64,000 nt of DNA, taken from positions 1,984,001-2,048,000 of the forward strand of contig NZ_CP048272.1 of NCBI RefSeq assembly GCF_019469425.1, read 5' to 3'. Made by a program: the position numbers and the translations under genes. This DNA comes from Bifidobacterium asteroides (lineage in GTDB: Bacteria > Actinomycetota > Actinomycetes > Actinomycetales > Bifidobacteriaceae). Positions 54,130 through 64,000 of the stretch are shown piece by piece; the first letter of the stretch is position 1; every line of letters begins with the position of its first letter. A model generated the notes under the pieces. That model did no database searches. It saw only the letters and a list, made by a program, of their open reading frames with translations, and was not told the DNA's origin.

Positions 54130-56040
54130 TCAGCCGCGCTGGAAGCGGTTGAGCGCCGAGATGATGGCCTTGAGAGAGCTGGTGGAGATGGACGAGTCGA
54201 TACCCACACCCCAGATCACCCGGGACCTGGCCGGTTCGCCCACTTGGCACTCCACGTAGGAAGCCGCCAGAGCGTCCGTGCCGGCGGTCATGGCGTGCTC
54301 GGCGTAATCCAGGACCGAGACGGTCTGGTCCAAAGACTTGAGTGCATTCAGGAAGGCCGCAATAGGACCGTTCCCATGCCCATGAACACGACGACGTTCC
54401 TCAGGATCGCCTGGGGCAAGTCCTCGGTCCAGCAGGGTGGCATCCAGCACGGTGTCGGAGCCGTCCTCGCCGGAGGTGACCGCCACATTCAGCAGCTTGA
54501 ATCGTCCCCACTGGCGCAGGGTCTCGTCGCGCTGATCGGCCATGGATTCGCCGCCGACCACGCTTCCGCCGGCCTCCACGGGCAGATATTCATCCTTGAA
54601 GAGCCGCCAGATGTCGGCATCCTTGACCTCGCGCTTGGTCCTGTCGGCATAGCTCTGGACCAGCCGTTCGAACTCCACCTGAAGACGCTTGGGCAGATCC
54701 AGATGATGGTTGGCCTTGAGCAGATAGGCCATGCCGCCCTTGCCCGACTGGGAGTTGACCCGGATGATGGCCTCATAGTTGCCGCCCACATCCTTGGGGT
54801 CGATGGGCAGGTAGGGCACCAGCCAGAGGAAGTCATCGGGGTTGGCGTTGGCACGCAGAGCCGCCTGCTGCCGGGCATCCAGTCCCTTCTTGATGGCATC
54901 CTGATGAGAGCCGGAGAAGGCTGTGAAGACGAAGCTGCCCGCATAGGGGTGCCGCTCGGAGACGGCGATCTGATTGCAGTACTCCACCGTCCGACGGATG
55001 CCGGGCATGTCGGAGAAGTCCAGCTGGGGATCGATCCCCTGGACCAGCAGGTTCAGCCCCACCGTGCAAATGTCAACATTGCCGGTACGCTCTCCATTGC
55101 CCAGCAGACAGCCCTCCACCCGGTCGGCCCCGGCCAGCAGGCTGAGCTCGGTGGCGGCCACAGCCATGCCCTCGTCGTTGTGAGGGTGCAGGGAAAGCAC
55201 CACCGCATCCCGATCTTTGAGGTTGGTGGATATGTACTCCACCTCGTCGGCGAAGACGTTGGGGGTGGTCATCTCCACGGTATTGGGCAGGTTGATGATC
55301 ATGGGATGCTCCGGTGTGGGCCGGATCACGTCGATGACCGCGTTGCAGACCTCCAGAGAATACTCGGGCTCTGCGCCGGAGAAGGACTCGGGCGAGTACT
55401 CATAGGAAAGATCAGCGCCCCCGGCATCGGCCTCCAGGGAGCGGCAGAGCTCGGCGGCGTCGGTGGCCAGCTTCTTAATGCCGGCCTTGTCCTTATGGAA
55501 GACGACCTCCCGCTGCAGGACCGAAACCGAGTTGTAGAAGTGGACTACGGCTCGCTTGGCGCCACGCAGGGCCTCATAGGTACGGCGAATCAGGTGCTCG
55601 CGGGCCTGGGTCAGGACCACGATGGTCACATCGTCGGGAATCAGCTCGCGCTCTATCAGCAAGCGGATGAAGTCATAATCGGTCTCCGAAGCCGAGGGGA
55701 AGCCCACCTCGATCTCCTTGAAGCCCATGGAAATCAGCAGATTCCAGAATCTCAGCTTGCGCTCGGAATCCATGGGGTCGACCAGGGCCTGGTTGCCGTC
55801 ACGAAGATCGACCGAGCACCAACGAGGCGCCCGCTTCAGGGTCTTGCCCGGCCAGGTACGCTGCGGATAGTCAAAGGGGACCTGCTTCTTGTAGGCCACA
55901 TATTTGTTGTAGGGCATGGCGCTGGGCTTCTGCGGCGAACCCACGAACCTGGGGGAAGGCAGCAACAGGTCGTTGTTCCCTCCATTGGACGCCGCAGCCT
56001 GGGCCGCAAGATCAAACACGGATGCACGATCCTGATCCAT
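54130..56040 (-). CDS. leuA: 2-Isopropylmalate synthase
   Basis: 636 residues. The HMGL-like catalytic barrel starts with WCSVDLRDGNQALVDP; metal and substrate residues follow at HPHNDEGMAVAATEL and GCLLGNGERTGN. The C-terminal part carries the LeuA regulatory domain (VAVTSGEDGSDTVLDAT) that binds leucine for feedback inhibition. It condenses 2-oxoisovalerate with acetyl-CoA. It is preceded by GAAGGAGGAG and has about 250 bases of upstream non-coding DNA, in which no leucine-rich leader peptide was found. Confidence 0.97.
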   Translation of the reverse strand: MDQDRASVFDLAAQAAASNGGNNDLLLPSPRFVGSPQKPSAMPYNKYVAYKKQVPFDYPQRTWPGKTLKRAPRWCSVDLRDGNQALVDPMDSERKLRFWNLLISMGFKEIEVGFPSASETDYDFIRLLIERELIPDDVTIVVLTQAREHLIRRTYEALRGAKRAVVHFYNSVSVLQREVVFHKDKAGIKKLATDAAELCRSLEADAGGADLSYEYSPESFSGAEPEYSLEVCNAVIDVIRPTPEHPMIINLPNTVEMTTPNVFADEVEYISTNLKDRDAVVLSLHPHNDEGMAVAATELSLLAGADRVEGCLLGNGERTGNVDICTVGLNLLVQGIDPQLDFSDMPGIRRTVEYCNQIAVSERHPYAGSFVFTAFSGSHQDAIKKGLDARQQAALRANANPDDFLWLVPYLPIDPKDVGGNYEAIIRVNSQSGKGGMAYLLKANHHLDLPKRLQVEFERLVQSYADRTKREVKDADIWRLFKDEYLPVEAGGSVVGGESMADQRDETLRQWGRFKLLNVAVTSGEDGSDTVLDATLLDRGLAPGDPEERRRVHGHGNGPIAAFLNALKSLDQTVSVLDYAEHAMTAGTDALAASYVECQVGEPARSRVIWGVGIDSSISTSSLKAIISALNRFQRG

Positions 56041-56293
56041 CTCTCCTCCTTCTTTCGTTCGTCGGAAACCACAATGTCACCCGGCAATAGGTATTCGGGC
56101 AGGCCGAAACCGTGCCGGGGGTGCCATTATTTTACCGGAGGAGAGCCGGGATATGCGGTCCAGGTCCGCATTCCGACGCAGAGGAAGGCGAACACACAGG
56201 GACCGGCATGATCTGCGCAGTTGCCCGCATTGCAAACACCACACGGCGCAAACACCGAAGAGTGCTCACTGGATAAGGTTCATTGCAAATGAC
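56041..56293. other. leuA upstream region
   Basis: About 250 bases between leuA and the DUF5701 gene. I looked for a leader peptide with leucine codons, a T-box or an attenuator and saw none. A TAAAATAAT stretch at 56126-56134 (minus) is a possible but weak -10. Confidence 0.4.
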
Positions 56294-56914
56294 TCACTGG
56301 AAGAGGGAGACGCCGCGACGCCCCTCGCAGTAGGCGTTGCCCAGCCAGGTGTGACGCGAGTTGGGCCAGACCGAACCCAGGCGGGGGGCGTTCTGGCTCA
56401 TCCAGATGCTGGGCACGCGCCCATCGGCGCTGTGGGAACCCAGCAGGTTGAAACCATTCTTGACTGCCAGCCAGTCGGGATGCTGGGTGGCGATGGCCAG
56501 ACCCTCCTCCAAGGTCAGAGGGAGCCGGTCGTCGGAGTCGATCAGCTTGCGAGCCACGTCCGGTTCTCGGTTGGTGTAGCAGGTGCCGGTATGCGGCTCC
56601 AAGACAATGTAAAAGGGCCCCTCAGGCGGTTCAAACCCGTTCTGAGGCAGGAAGCTGGCGATGTCGCGCGGCGGCATGGTGGTAAAGCCCGCCATGCGAT
56701 TGATGCTGGTCCGGGCGATCAGCGATTCGGGCGAGACCAGCTCCCTGGTGGGGATAAGCAGGATCTGCTCGCCCAGCTCAGTGGACTCCAGCGCAGAGAT
56801 CAGGGGCTGGGCCAAGGCTCTGAAAGCGGCGGCGCTGATGTCCGCCACATCCGGATAGCCCAAGGCCACGATCCGATCCAGTTGCCGCTGCACTTCTTGG
56901 GAAGATCTGGTCAT
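56294..56914 (-). CDS. DUF5701 family protein
   Basis: 206 residues. The N-terminus is MTRSSQEVQRQLDRIVALGY; the conserved part contains RTSINRMAGFTTMPPRDI, GPFYIVLEPHTGTCYTN and HTWLGNAYCEGRRG. DUF5701 is an actinobacterial family without an assigned function. It lies 42 bases downstream of asd on the same strand and may share its transcript. Confidence 0.85.
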   Translation of the reverse strand: MTRSSQEVQRQLDRIVALGYPDVADISAAAFRALAQPLISALESTELGEQILLIPTRELVSPESLIARTSINRMAGFTTMPPRDIASFLPQNGFEPPEGPFYIVLEPHTGTCYTNREPDVARKLIDSDDRLPLTLEEGLAIATQHPDWLAVKNGFNLLGSHSADGRVPSIWMSQNAPRLGSVWPNSRHTWLGNAYCEGRRGVSLFQ

Positions 56915-56956
56915 GGTCTCTAGTCTAATCGGTGCCGCATAGGCGAACCGGTCATC

Positions 56957-58622
<1,666 letters not shown>

Positions 58623-58626
<4 letters not shown>

Positions 58627-59456
58627 GACCTTCCTTCCGTCATATCCCGTTGCCTGTCAGCGTGCGCAGCGGGGGAATCCGGCAACTGGCCGGTCTCCAG
58701 ATTGGGAATCTTGACGACATCGACATCGTCGGGCATGATCAGCGTGCCTCGACGATGGGAAAATGAACTGCGCACATGGATAGGCATGCGGAAGCGCTGT
58801 GCATACTCCACGCAGCGCAGAGCCAATACCTTGGAGCCGCCGGCCGCCATCTCCAGCATCTCCTCGTACGAGATGCGAGCAATTCTTCGGGCAGTGGGGA
58901 CAATGCGCGGATCGGCGGTAAAAACGCCGTCTACGTCGGTATAGATTTCGCAGACATCCGCATTGAGCGCCACAGCCAGAGCCACAGCCGAGGTATCCGA
59001 GCCGCCGCGTCCCAGGGTAGTGGCATCGCCGTCGGCGTTAACTCCCTGAAAGCCTGCCACAATACCCACTTCGCCTCGGTCCAGAGCCTTCATGACTCGC
59101 TGGGGTCGGACATGGCGGATGTGGGCTGCGCCGTAGCGTGCATCAGTCATGAATCCCGCCTGCGAACCGGTGAAGGAATGGGCGCGCTCGCCTTGTGCAT
59201 GGATGCTCATGGCCAGCAGGCTCATGGAGATGCGCTCCCCCGCCGTCATGAGCATGTCCATCTCACGGGCCGGTGGATTGGAATCCACATCCATGGCCTG
59301 ATCGATCAGATCGTCAGTGGTGTCCCCCATGGCGGAAACCACCACTGCGATGTCATTGCCAGCGCGCTTGGTATCAATGATGCGCTTGGCCACACGCTTG
59401 ATGGAGTCCGAGTCCGCCACCGAAGACCCGCCATACTTCTGAACGATAAGTGCCAC
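58623..59456 (-). CDS. Aspartate kinase catalytic subunit (no ACT domains)
   Basis: 277 residues, against about 420 for the usual fused enzyme. The amino-acid kinase fold is complete: [52 protein letters not shown] and [18 protein letters not shown]. It stops after [22 protein letters not shown] without an ACT domain. Phosphorylation of aspartate is therefore expected, and feedback control is supplied by the partner gene. Promoter: two tandem TATAAT elements at 59511-59525 (minus) upstream. Confidence 0.94.
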
Positions 59457-59510
59457 TGCTGTTCCATCCCGCGACGGTTAAGCCACTAGACCATCATCTG
59501 CAACATGTTG

Positions 59511-59525
59511 ATTATATGGATTATA
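59511..59525 (-). promoter_or_regulatory. Tandem TATAAT boxes upstream of the aspartate kinase gene
   Basis: Complement of 59511-59516 and of 59520-59525 both read TATAAT, nine bases apart, about 55-70 bases upstream of the start. Each is a consensus -10; a clear -35 was not identified for either. Confidence 0.5.
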
Positions 59526-59584
59526 TGAACGACACCGTTCTATCAGACCCTCTCCACCAACATGCGAAACAATGGCTGCAGGCC

Positions 59585-60187
59585 TTACAGATCGCGACGG
59601 CCGGATATTGCCCGGCCAAGGGTGATCTCGTCAGCATATTCCAGATCACTGCCGACAGGCAGACCGCTGGCCAGCCTGGTGACCCGCAGGTCCAGGGGAC
59701 CCAGCAGCCGTCCTAGGTAGGTGGTGGTGGCCTCGCCTTCGATGTTGGGGTCCAGGGCCAGCATGACCTCCTTGACCTGATCGGTGCCCAACCGCTTCAA
59801 GAGCTCGGGAATGCGCAGATCACCTGGCCCGACGTTGGACATAGGATCGATGGCCCCGTCCAGCACATGATATAAACCCCGGTACTCTCCGGTACGCTCG
59901 ATGCTCATGACGTCCTTGGGCTCCTCGACTACGCAGATGATGCTGCGGTCACGCCGTGGATCCTGGCAGATGGGGCATGGGCTGGTCTCGCAAACATTGC
60001 CGCAGATCTCGCAAAACCGAACCTTCTCCTTGGCGGCGACAATAGCATCGGCCAGATCCTGAGCGCTGCGCCGATCGGCTCCCAGAATATAGAAGGCGAT
60101 GCGCTGCGCCCCCTTGGGACCAATGCCCGGCAGTTGAGCGAAAGCGTCAATCAGCTCTTGAATGGCTCCATCATAGGTAGCAGTCAT
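59585..60187 (-). CDS. recR: Recombination protein RecR
   Basis: 200 residues from the ATG at 60187; the first of the two ATGs is only two bases after GGAGGT, so the second (five bases) is preferred. A zinc finger with [16 protein letters not shown] is followed by the TOPRIM domain ([22 protein letters not shown]). It loads RecA in the RecFOR gap-repair pathway. The start overlaps the end of dnaX, so the two are coupled, the usual bacterial dnaX-recR arrangement. Confidence 0.96.
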   Translation of the reverse strand: MTATYDGAIQELIDAFAQLPGIGPKGAQRIAFYILGADRRSAQDLADAIVAAKEKVRFCEICGNVCETSPCPICQDPRRDRSIICVVEEPKDVMSIERTGEYRGLYHVLDGAIDPMSNVGPGDLRIPELLKRLGTDQVKEVMLALDPNIEGEATTTYLGRLLGPLDLRVTRLASGLPVGSDLEYADEITLGRAISGRRDL

Positions 60188-63126
60188 CATTCACCTCCCT
60201 GTCGCTGTGCCTGTTCCTGCCGGCGCTTTTGGACGTTGATCGGATTCTGGGGGTCGTCAGCAGCAAAATCCTCCACCTTGGTCACATCAAACAATTTGGT
60301 CAGTTCATCCTGGTTCATGGCATTGTCCGCCCCGAGCCTGGCATCGTCCATGGAATAGACATCGTTCTCGGGATCCACGGAAGGCCCCGAGGCTTGGGAG
60401 GAGACTGCAGCAGACGATGCTCCATCCCGATCGGAACCGCTCTGGGCCGAACTAGCGAAGCCTGCAGGCATTCTCCTGCCCTCAGCTCCAGAGACCTTTG
60501 CCATCGTCTGGGGACCATCCAAACCGCCAGCAGCATCGGAACCGTGACCGTCGCTCTGCACCGACGGAGTTGGGATGCCAGCCGCCATGGCCCCTTCATT
60601 GGGGACCGGTCCGGTCCCCAATGCCGAATCCGGGGCTGCACCCGAGACGCTTCCCTGGCCAGACGAATCAGCTGACTCCGAGACTGCAAGCCCTTGATCC
60701 GAAGCCTCACGGCCCTGACTGTTGGAGGACTCTGCAGAGGCTGCGGCGCTGATCCCGGAATCGGGCACAGCCCAGGGATCCGTGTCATCGCTCATGTCCG
60801 GCAGAGCTACCTTTTTGGACTCATGGTCTTTCTGGCCATAGGATCCGTCGTCGCCCTCACCGGGCTGCCGGACCTTTTGCGGCGCGAGAGTCGCTGGCAT
60901 GGGGTGAGCCCAGGGATCATCATCCGGCAATACCGTTGAAGCAGTTGAGCCAAAGCCCGCCGCCGGCAGCGGTTCCGAAGATGTTTGAACCAGACCGCCG
61001 ACCGGGTGGTGGACGTCGTCGGAGTTCCCGTCGTCGGCAGCTTCTCCAGGAGTGGACCTTCCCTTCGATGCTGATGCTCCAGCCTCACCTCGATGACCAG
61101 CCGAAGCCGTCATCTCCCTAGGGGCATGCCCCTGCTCCGTGGCTGCATGAGGCATGACAGCTGCTCCAAGGTTCATGGTGGCCAAGCCGGCCCGGGCTAG
61201 AGCCACTTCCTTCTTGACCTCTGCCCGACGCTGCGGAGACATCCTGTTGACGGACTCTACCGTCTCGCCGTTGGCAGCCGTCCCCGATGGGGCGATCATG
61301 GTGGCCTGTCCAAACTCCTGACGAGCGCGGACCATGACGATACGCGGCACCTTGGTCTCCCCGTCAACCGACTGCGCAGACACGGCCATGGCGAAGGCAT
61401 GCTGGCTGAGTGGACGGTCAAAAGTCATAGACAGTCGCTTGCGACCGGAAGGGTCTGCACTCATGGCCACGGTAGGCACCCGGTCCCGCACCACATACTG
61501 GCGTACCTCATCCGGTAGGGCAGCCACTAAGGCATCCCAGCGCTTATCCAGTTCCGTACCAGTCGGCACCTCGTTTGTCTGCCCCTGCGTAACCTTATGT
61601 TGGGCTGACCGAGGCGATTCAGCGGATTGGACGGGTCCGGCAGAATTGGGTGATCCGGTCTGCCCCGTCGGCTGTCGAGTCGTCGAGGAGGGGACTTCCT
61701 TGCGTTCAGGCTGGGCAGAGCCTGAACCGGAATAGGTGGGCCGTCCTTCGCCCTCTTGCTGTCCTTGAGCATAGGAATCGGAATGAGAATCTGCCGTGAT
61801 CCGCGGCTCTGCAAAGGTGGCAGGTGCTGCAGCAGACGGCGAGCCTGTCCTGCCAGGCTGTTCGCGGCGATCAGCCCCGTCAGCACGGCCAGATTGGGAT
61901 GCTCTGGACGGCCGACCGTTCTGCTGAGACCTGTCAGCGCCAATGAACCCGCTGCGGGCGGGCGCAGGGGCCGTGCCAGCGGCGGAAGCCGCCGCTTCAA
62001 CCGGTGCCTGCTCCATAGACTCGCAGCCAATTGCCAGCAGCCTGGCGGCCAGCAGCTCCAAGCGCATCCTGGGCGAGGTGGCCCCGTTCATTCCCGCCAG
62101 CGCATCATTGATGATGTCGGCTATCCTGGTCAGGACCTGCAGATCCAAAGCATTCGCCTGACGATGCAGATCGGCCACCTGGTCGTCGTCCGCATCCTCG
62201 CTAAGCACGCTTTCAGCCCGGTCGCCCGCCAGTTTGAGAACCAGCAAGTCGCGGACATGAGCCAGCAGGTCCTCAACGAAACGCTGGGGCTCGAACCCGC
62301 CGACGACCACCTTTTGAATGACCCCATAGAGGCCAGCCCCATCGTGGGCGATCAGTGCGTCCACAGCTTCGCCGATCAGCGCGGCAGGAGTGAACCCCAG
62401 CAGAGCTACAGCCGCATCATAGGTGATGGTGTGCTCGTCAGCGCCTACCATGAGCTGGTCCAGCACGGAAAGGGTGTCACGCACCGATCCGCCTCCAGCC
62501 CGCATGGACAGCTTAAGCACGCCAGGTTCGGCCTTGATGCCCTCTTTTTCGCAAATCCCTTCTAGGTAGGGCCCCATGACTTCCTGGGGCACCAGACGGA
62601 AGGGATAATGGTGGGTGCGGGAGCGAATGGTGCCGATCACCTTCTCCGGCTCTGTAGTGGCGAAGATGAACATAACGTGTTCCGGCGGCTCCTCGACGAT
62701 CTTCAGCAGGGCATTGAATCCTTGCTGGGTGACCATATGAGCCTCGTCCAGAATGAAGATCTTGTAGCGGTCACGCACGGGGGCGAAGCCTGCTCGCTCC
62801 CTGAGTTCCCTAGCATCGTCAACGCCATTGTGGCTGGCGGCGTCGATCTCCACCACGTCAATGGAACCAGGGCCTCCGGTGGCCAGATCCCTGCAGCTGT
62901 CGCACTCGCCGCAGGGATGGCTGGTCGGCCCCTTTGCGCAGTTAACGCAGCGGGCGAAAATCCTGGCACTGCTGGTCTTTCCACAACCCCTGGGACCGGA
63001 GAAGAGGTAGGCATGGGTCAGCCGGTTCTCATCCAGAGCTCGGGTGAGAGGCACCGTGACCTGCTTCTGACCGATGATGCCGTCAAAAGTGTCAGGCCGA
63101 TACCGCCGATAGAGTGCTAGTGCCAT
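60187..63126 (-). CDS. dnaX: DNA polymerase III subunit gamma/tau
   Basis: 979 residues. AAA+ motor: Walker [10 protein letters not shown] (44-52), zinc ligands Cys 63, 72, 75 and 78 in [19 protein letters not shown], and Walker B ILDEAHMV. After about residue 375 the protein is a very long, Ser/Gly/Pro/Gln-rich region. It builds the clamp loader. No tau/gamma frameshift slippery site was identified with confidence. The gene couples to recR. Confidence 0.96.
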   Translation of the reverse strand: MALALYRRYRPDTFDGIIGQKQVTVPLTRALDENRLTHAYLFSGPRGCGKTSSARIFARCVNCAKGPTSHPCGECDSCRDLATGGPGSIDVVEIDAASHNGVDDARELRERAGFAPVRDRYKIFILDEAHMVTQQGFNALLKIVEEPPEHVMFIFATTEPEKVIGTIRSRTHHYPFRLVPQEVMGPYLEGICEKEGIKAEPGVLKLSMRAGGGSVRDTLSVLDQLMVGADEHTITYDAAVALLGFTPAALIGEAVDALIAHDGAGLYGVIQKVVVGGFEPQRFVEDLLAHVRDLLVLKLAGDRAESVLSEDADDDQVADLHRQANALDLQVLTRIADIINDALAGMNGATSPRMRLELLAARLLAIGCESMEQAPVEAAASAAGTAPAPARSGFIGADRSQQNGRPSRASQSGRADGADRREQPGRTGSPSAAAPATFAEPRITADSHSDSYAQGQQEGEGRPTYSGSGSAQPERKEVPSSTTRQPTGQTGSPNSAGPVQSAESPRSAQHKVTQGQTNEVPTGTELDKRWDALVAALPDEVRQYVVRDRVPTVAMSADPSGRKRLSMTFDRPLSQHAFAMAVSAQSVDGETKVPRIVMVRARQEFGQATMIAPSGTAANGETVESVNRMSPQRRAEVKKEVALARAGLATMNLGAAVMPHAATEQGHAPREMTASAGHRGEAGASASKGRSTPGEAADDGNSDDVHHPVGGLVQTSSEPLPAAGFGSTASTVLPDDDPWAHPMPATLAPQKVRQPGEGDDGSYGQKDHESKKVALPDMSDDTDPWAVPDSGISAAASAESSNSQGREASDQGLAVSESADSSGQGSVSGAAPDSALGTGPVPNEGAMAAGIPTPSVQSDGHGSDAAGGLDGPQTMAKVSGAEGRRMPAGFASSAQSGSDRDGASSAAVSSQASGPSVDPENDVYSMDDARLGADNAMNQDELTKLFDVTKVEDFAADDPQNPINVQKRRQEQAQRQGGE

Positions 63127-63196
63127 AATTCAAGGCTATCCATTTCTTTAGACACGTTCGCTTTCCTTCCTGAGGCTTTCATCCTGCTTCCTCCTC

Positions 63197-63592
63197 TCAC
63201 CCACAGGGCTCGGGGCCTGCCCGGGCTGACTGGACCAAGCGGGGCATCATCGGGACTCCGGTGTCTACTCCCACCGAGACCTTCACGTCGTCTCCATCTA
63301 CCTGACAGTCCGTCAGGACACCACGGTTGAGACGTGCAGCCCGGGAAGCCAGAGTACAGGGCTTCGTCTGTCCTTCGTCCAGGGCAGAAGCTGCAGCGAG
63401 AGCCGAAACATCGGCGCCAGTGCGTGCACGTGTCCGGCAGATCATGAGATTGCCCAGTAGCGCTGCCAGAACCAGACCCAGGCTAACTAGAGTCATCAGC
63501 ATGATGCCCAGAACCGTGCCGGAGCCCGGATCCGAACCCCCTATCCATGAACCGGTATGCTCTACGCGCGTCTTTCTGGCATGTCCGGGCAT
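63197..63592 (-). CDS. TadE-neighbour helper protein (Rv3654c-like)
   Basis: 131 residues with an N-terminal cytosolic part, one membrane helix (GIMLMTLVSLGLVLAALLGNLMI) followed by RTRARTGADVSALAAASALDEGQ, a signature seen in the small secreted/membrane protein next to TadE genes in actinobacterial Tad loci. Role: probably minor pilin or pilus-assembly protein of a Tad-like (type IVb) system. It follows the TadE-like gene on the same strand by 3 bases. Confidence 0.75.
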   Translation of the reverse strand: MPGHARKTRVEHTGSWIGGSDPGSGTVLGIMLMTLVSLGLVLAALLGNLMICRTRARTGADVSALAAASALDEGQTKPCTLASRAARLNRGVLTDCQVDGDDVKVSVGVDTGVPMMPRLVQSARAGPEPCG

Positions 63593-63595
63593 GAC

Positions 63596-63973
63596 TCATT
63601 CCTCCAATATGGCCATGGCATCGCCATGGACCTGTGCAGGCAGCACGCCCATGGGGCCGGAAACCACTGGGCATGACACCCTGACCGCCATCTGCCCGGC
63701 CGATGGACTCAACCTCACCTGGGCATGCGGACCGGCCATCCGGTGCACCAGCTCTTGGGAATCGCCCTTGCCTTGGGTGACGATCAGGTCTCTGGCAGCA
63801 GCGTTGGCCGCATCCTGACAGACCATGCCAATCCGGATCGTCTGGGTCAACGTCAGCAGTATGAGAGCCAGAACCATGACCGCGGGAAGAACGATGGCGA
63901 ACTCGGCCGTTACCGTACCGTTATCGGATCGCCACCGTCGTCTCCGCTCGGACCGTCTTTCATCCGACGGCAC
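63596..63973 (-). CDS. TadE-like pilus assembly protein
   Basis: 125 residues, GTG start. An Arg-rich N-terminus (SERRRRWRSDNG) precedes the TadE-type membrane helix with the conserved Glu (GTVTAEFAIVLPAVMVLALILLTL), the pseudopilin-like signature. A short ectodomain follows. It would be processed and placed in a Tad pilus machinery. The start codon overlaps the end of the next upstream frame (stop at 63960-63962), so the run continues outside the window. Confidence 0.8.
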   Translation of the reverse strand: MPSDERRSERRRRWRSDNGTVTAEFAIVLPAVMVLALILLTLTQTIRIGMVCQDAANAAARDLIVTQGKGDSQELVHRMAGPHAQVRLSPSAGQMAVRVSCPVVSGPMGVLPAQVHGDAMAILEE

Positions 63974-64000
63974 TGAGCGCCTTCTTCACCAGCCCCATTA
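63960..64000 (-). CDS. C-terminal end of a small protein upstream of the TadE-like gene (partial)
   Basis: The minus-strand frame ending at 63960-63962 reads MGLVKKALSAVG at the end and is open to the window edge. It overlaps the GTG of the TadE-like gene by 14 bases. Short Lys/Ala-rich ends of this type occur in Flp-type pilins and DUF4244 proteins next to TadE genes, but only a dozen codons are visible. Confidence 0.4.
   Translation of the reverse strand, partial: MGLVKKALSAVG

Noticed and set aside
54061-56211. Plus-strand frame of about 710 codons antisense to leuA
   Set aside because: No motif and no ribosome site; opposite strand of leuA.
56041-56293. Leucine attenuator or leader peptide before leuA
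   Set aside because: Frames on the minus strand were read for clusters of leucine codons and none was found; no T-box stem pattern either.

Overview
The window is a GC-rich (about 60%) chromosomal segment of an actinobacterium, almost certainly a Bifidobacterium. The evidence is the actinobacterial gene set (DUF2469, DUF5701, an Ino1-type inositol-1-phosphate synthase, a TadE-like secretion pair, HAIR control of clpB), a C69 dipeptidase of the bifidobacterial type, a standalone chorismate mutase, and the split aspartokinase arrangement. The species is not resolved. Most of the window is ordinary housekeeping sequence on the minus strand; the accessory-looking material lies at about 15.8-17.9 kb, 30.9-36.7 kb and 43.0-48.8 kb.

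Layout. 0-7.5 kb: the end of a sortase-anchored RCC1-repeat surface protein, chorismate mutase, rho (with a large Arg/Asn/Asp-rich insertion), a TetR regulator, a FAD oxidoreductase, DUF2469 and a GNAT acetyltransferase. 7.5-15.7 kb: one long minus-strand run: rmuC (LexA-like box over its start codon), a PRTase-like protein with a degenerate PRPP loop, a TrmH/SpoU methyltransferase, an ABC ATPase/permease pair, then gatC-gatA-gatB. Several of these overlap by 4 bp. 15.8-17.9 kb: a P-type-ATPase-like membrane protein that has lost nearly all catalytic motifs and the nucleotide-binding domain. 17.9-30.8 kb: clpB with a HAIR operator, a FAH-family hydrolase, a YggS-type PLP protein, a glutamyl-Q synthetase, an amidohydrolase, an aquaglyceroporin, tRNA-Lys, formate-THF ligase, a C69 dipeptidase and a PEBP-family protein.

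30.9-36.7 kb: a compact phosphotransferase locus. Enzyme I and an ascorbate-type (Ula) IIA, IIB and IIC are read leftward; HPr and a LacI-family regulator are read rightward from the same intergenic promoter region. 36.7-42.9 kb: topA-tmk-holB, overlapping by 4 bp at each junction, and a PAP2 phosphatase. 43.0-48.8 kb: an island of three proteins that each begin with a CxxC...CxxC zinc ribbon followed by membrane segments (one carries three PASTA-like repeats). It is flanked by a direct repeat: an intact SRP RNA gene on the right and a core-deleted copy on the left. 49-54 kb: glf, ino1 and a class A penicillin-binding protein. 54-64 kb: leuA, DUF5701, asd, a two-gene aspartokinase, recR, dnaX and two TadE/pilus-type small genes.

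The most unusual items are the catalytically stripped P-type ATPase, the zinc-ribbon membrane-protein island bounded by a duplicated SRP RNA gene, the PRTase-like pseudoenzyme and the self-contained EI/HPr/Ula PTS locus. No CRISPR array, transposase, integrase or prophage gene was recognised.
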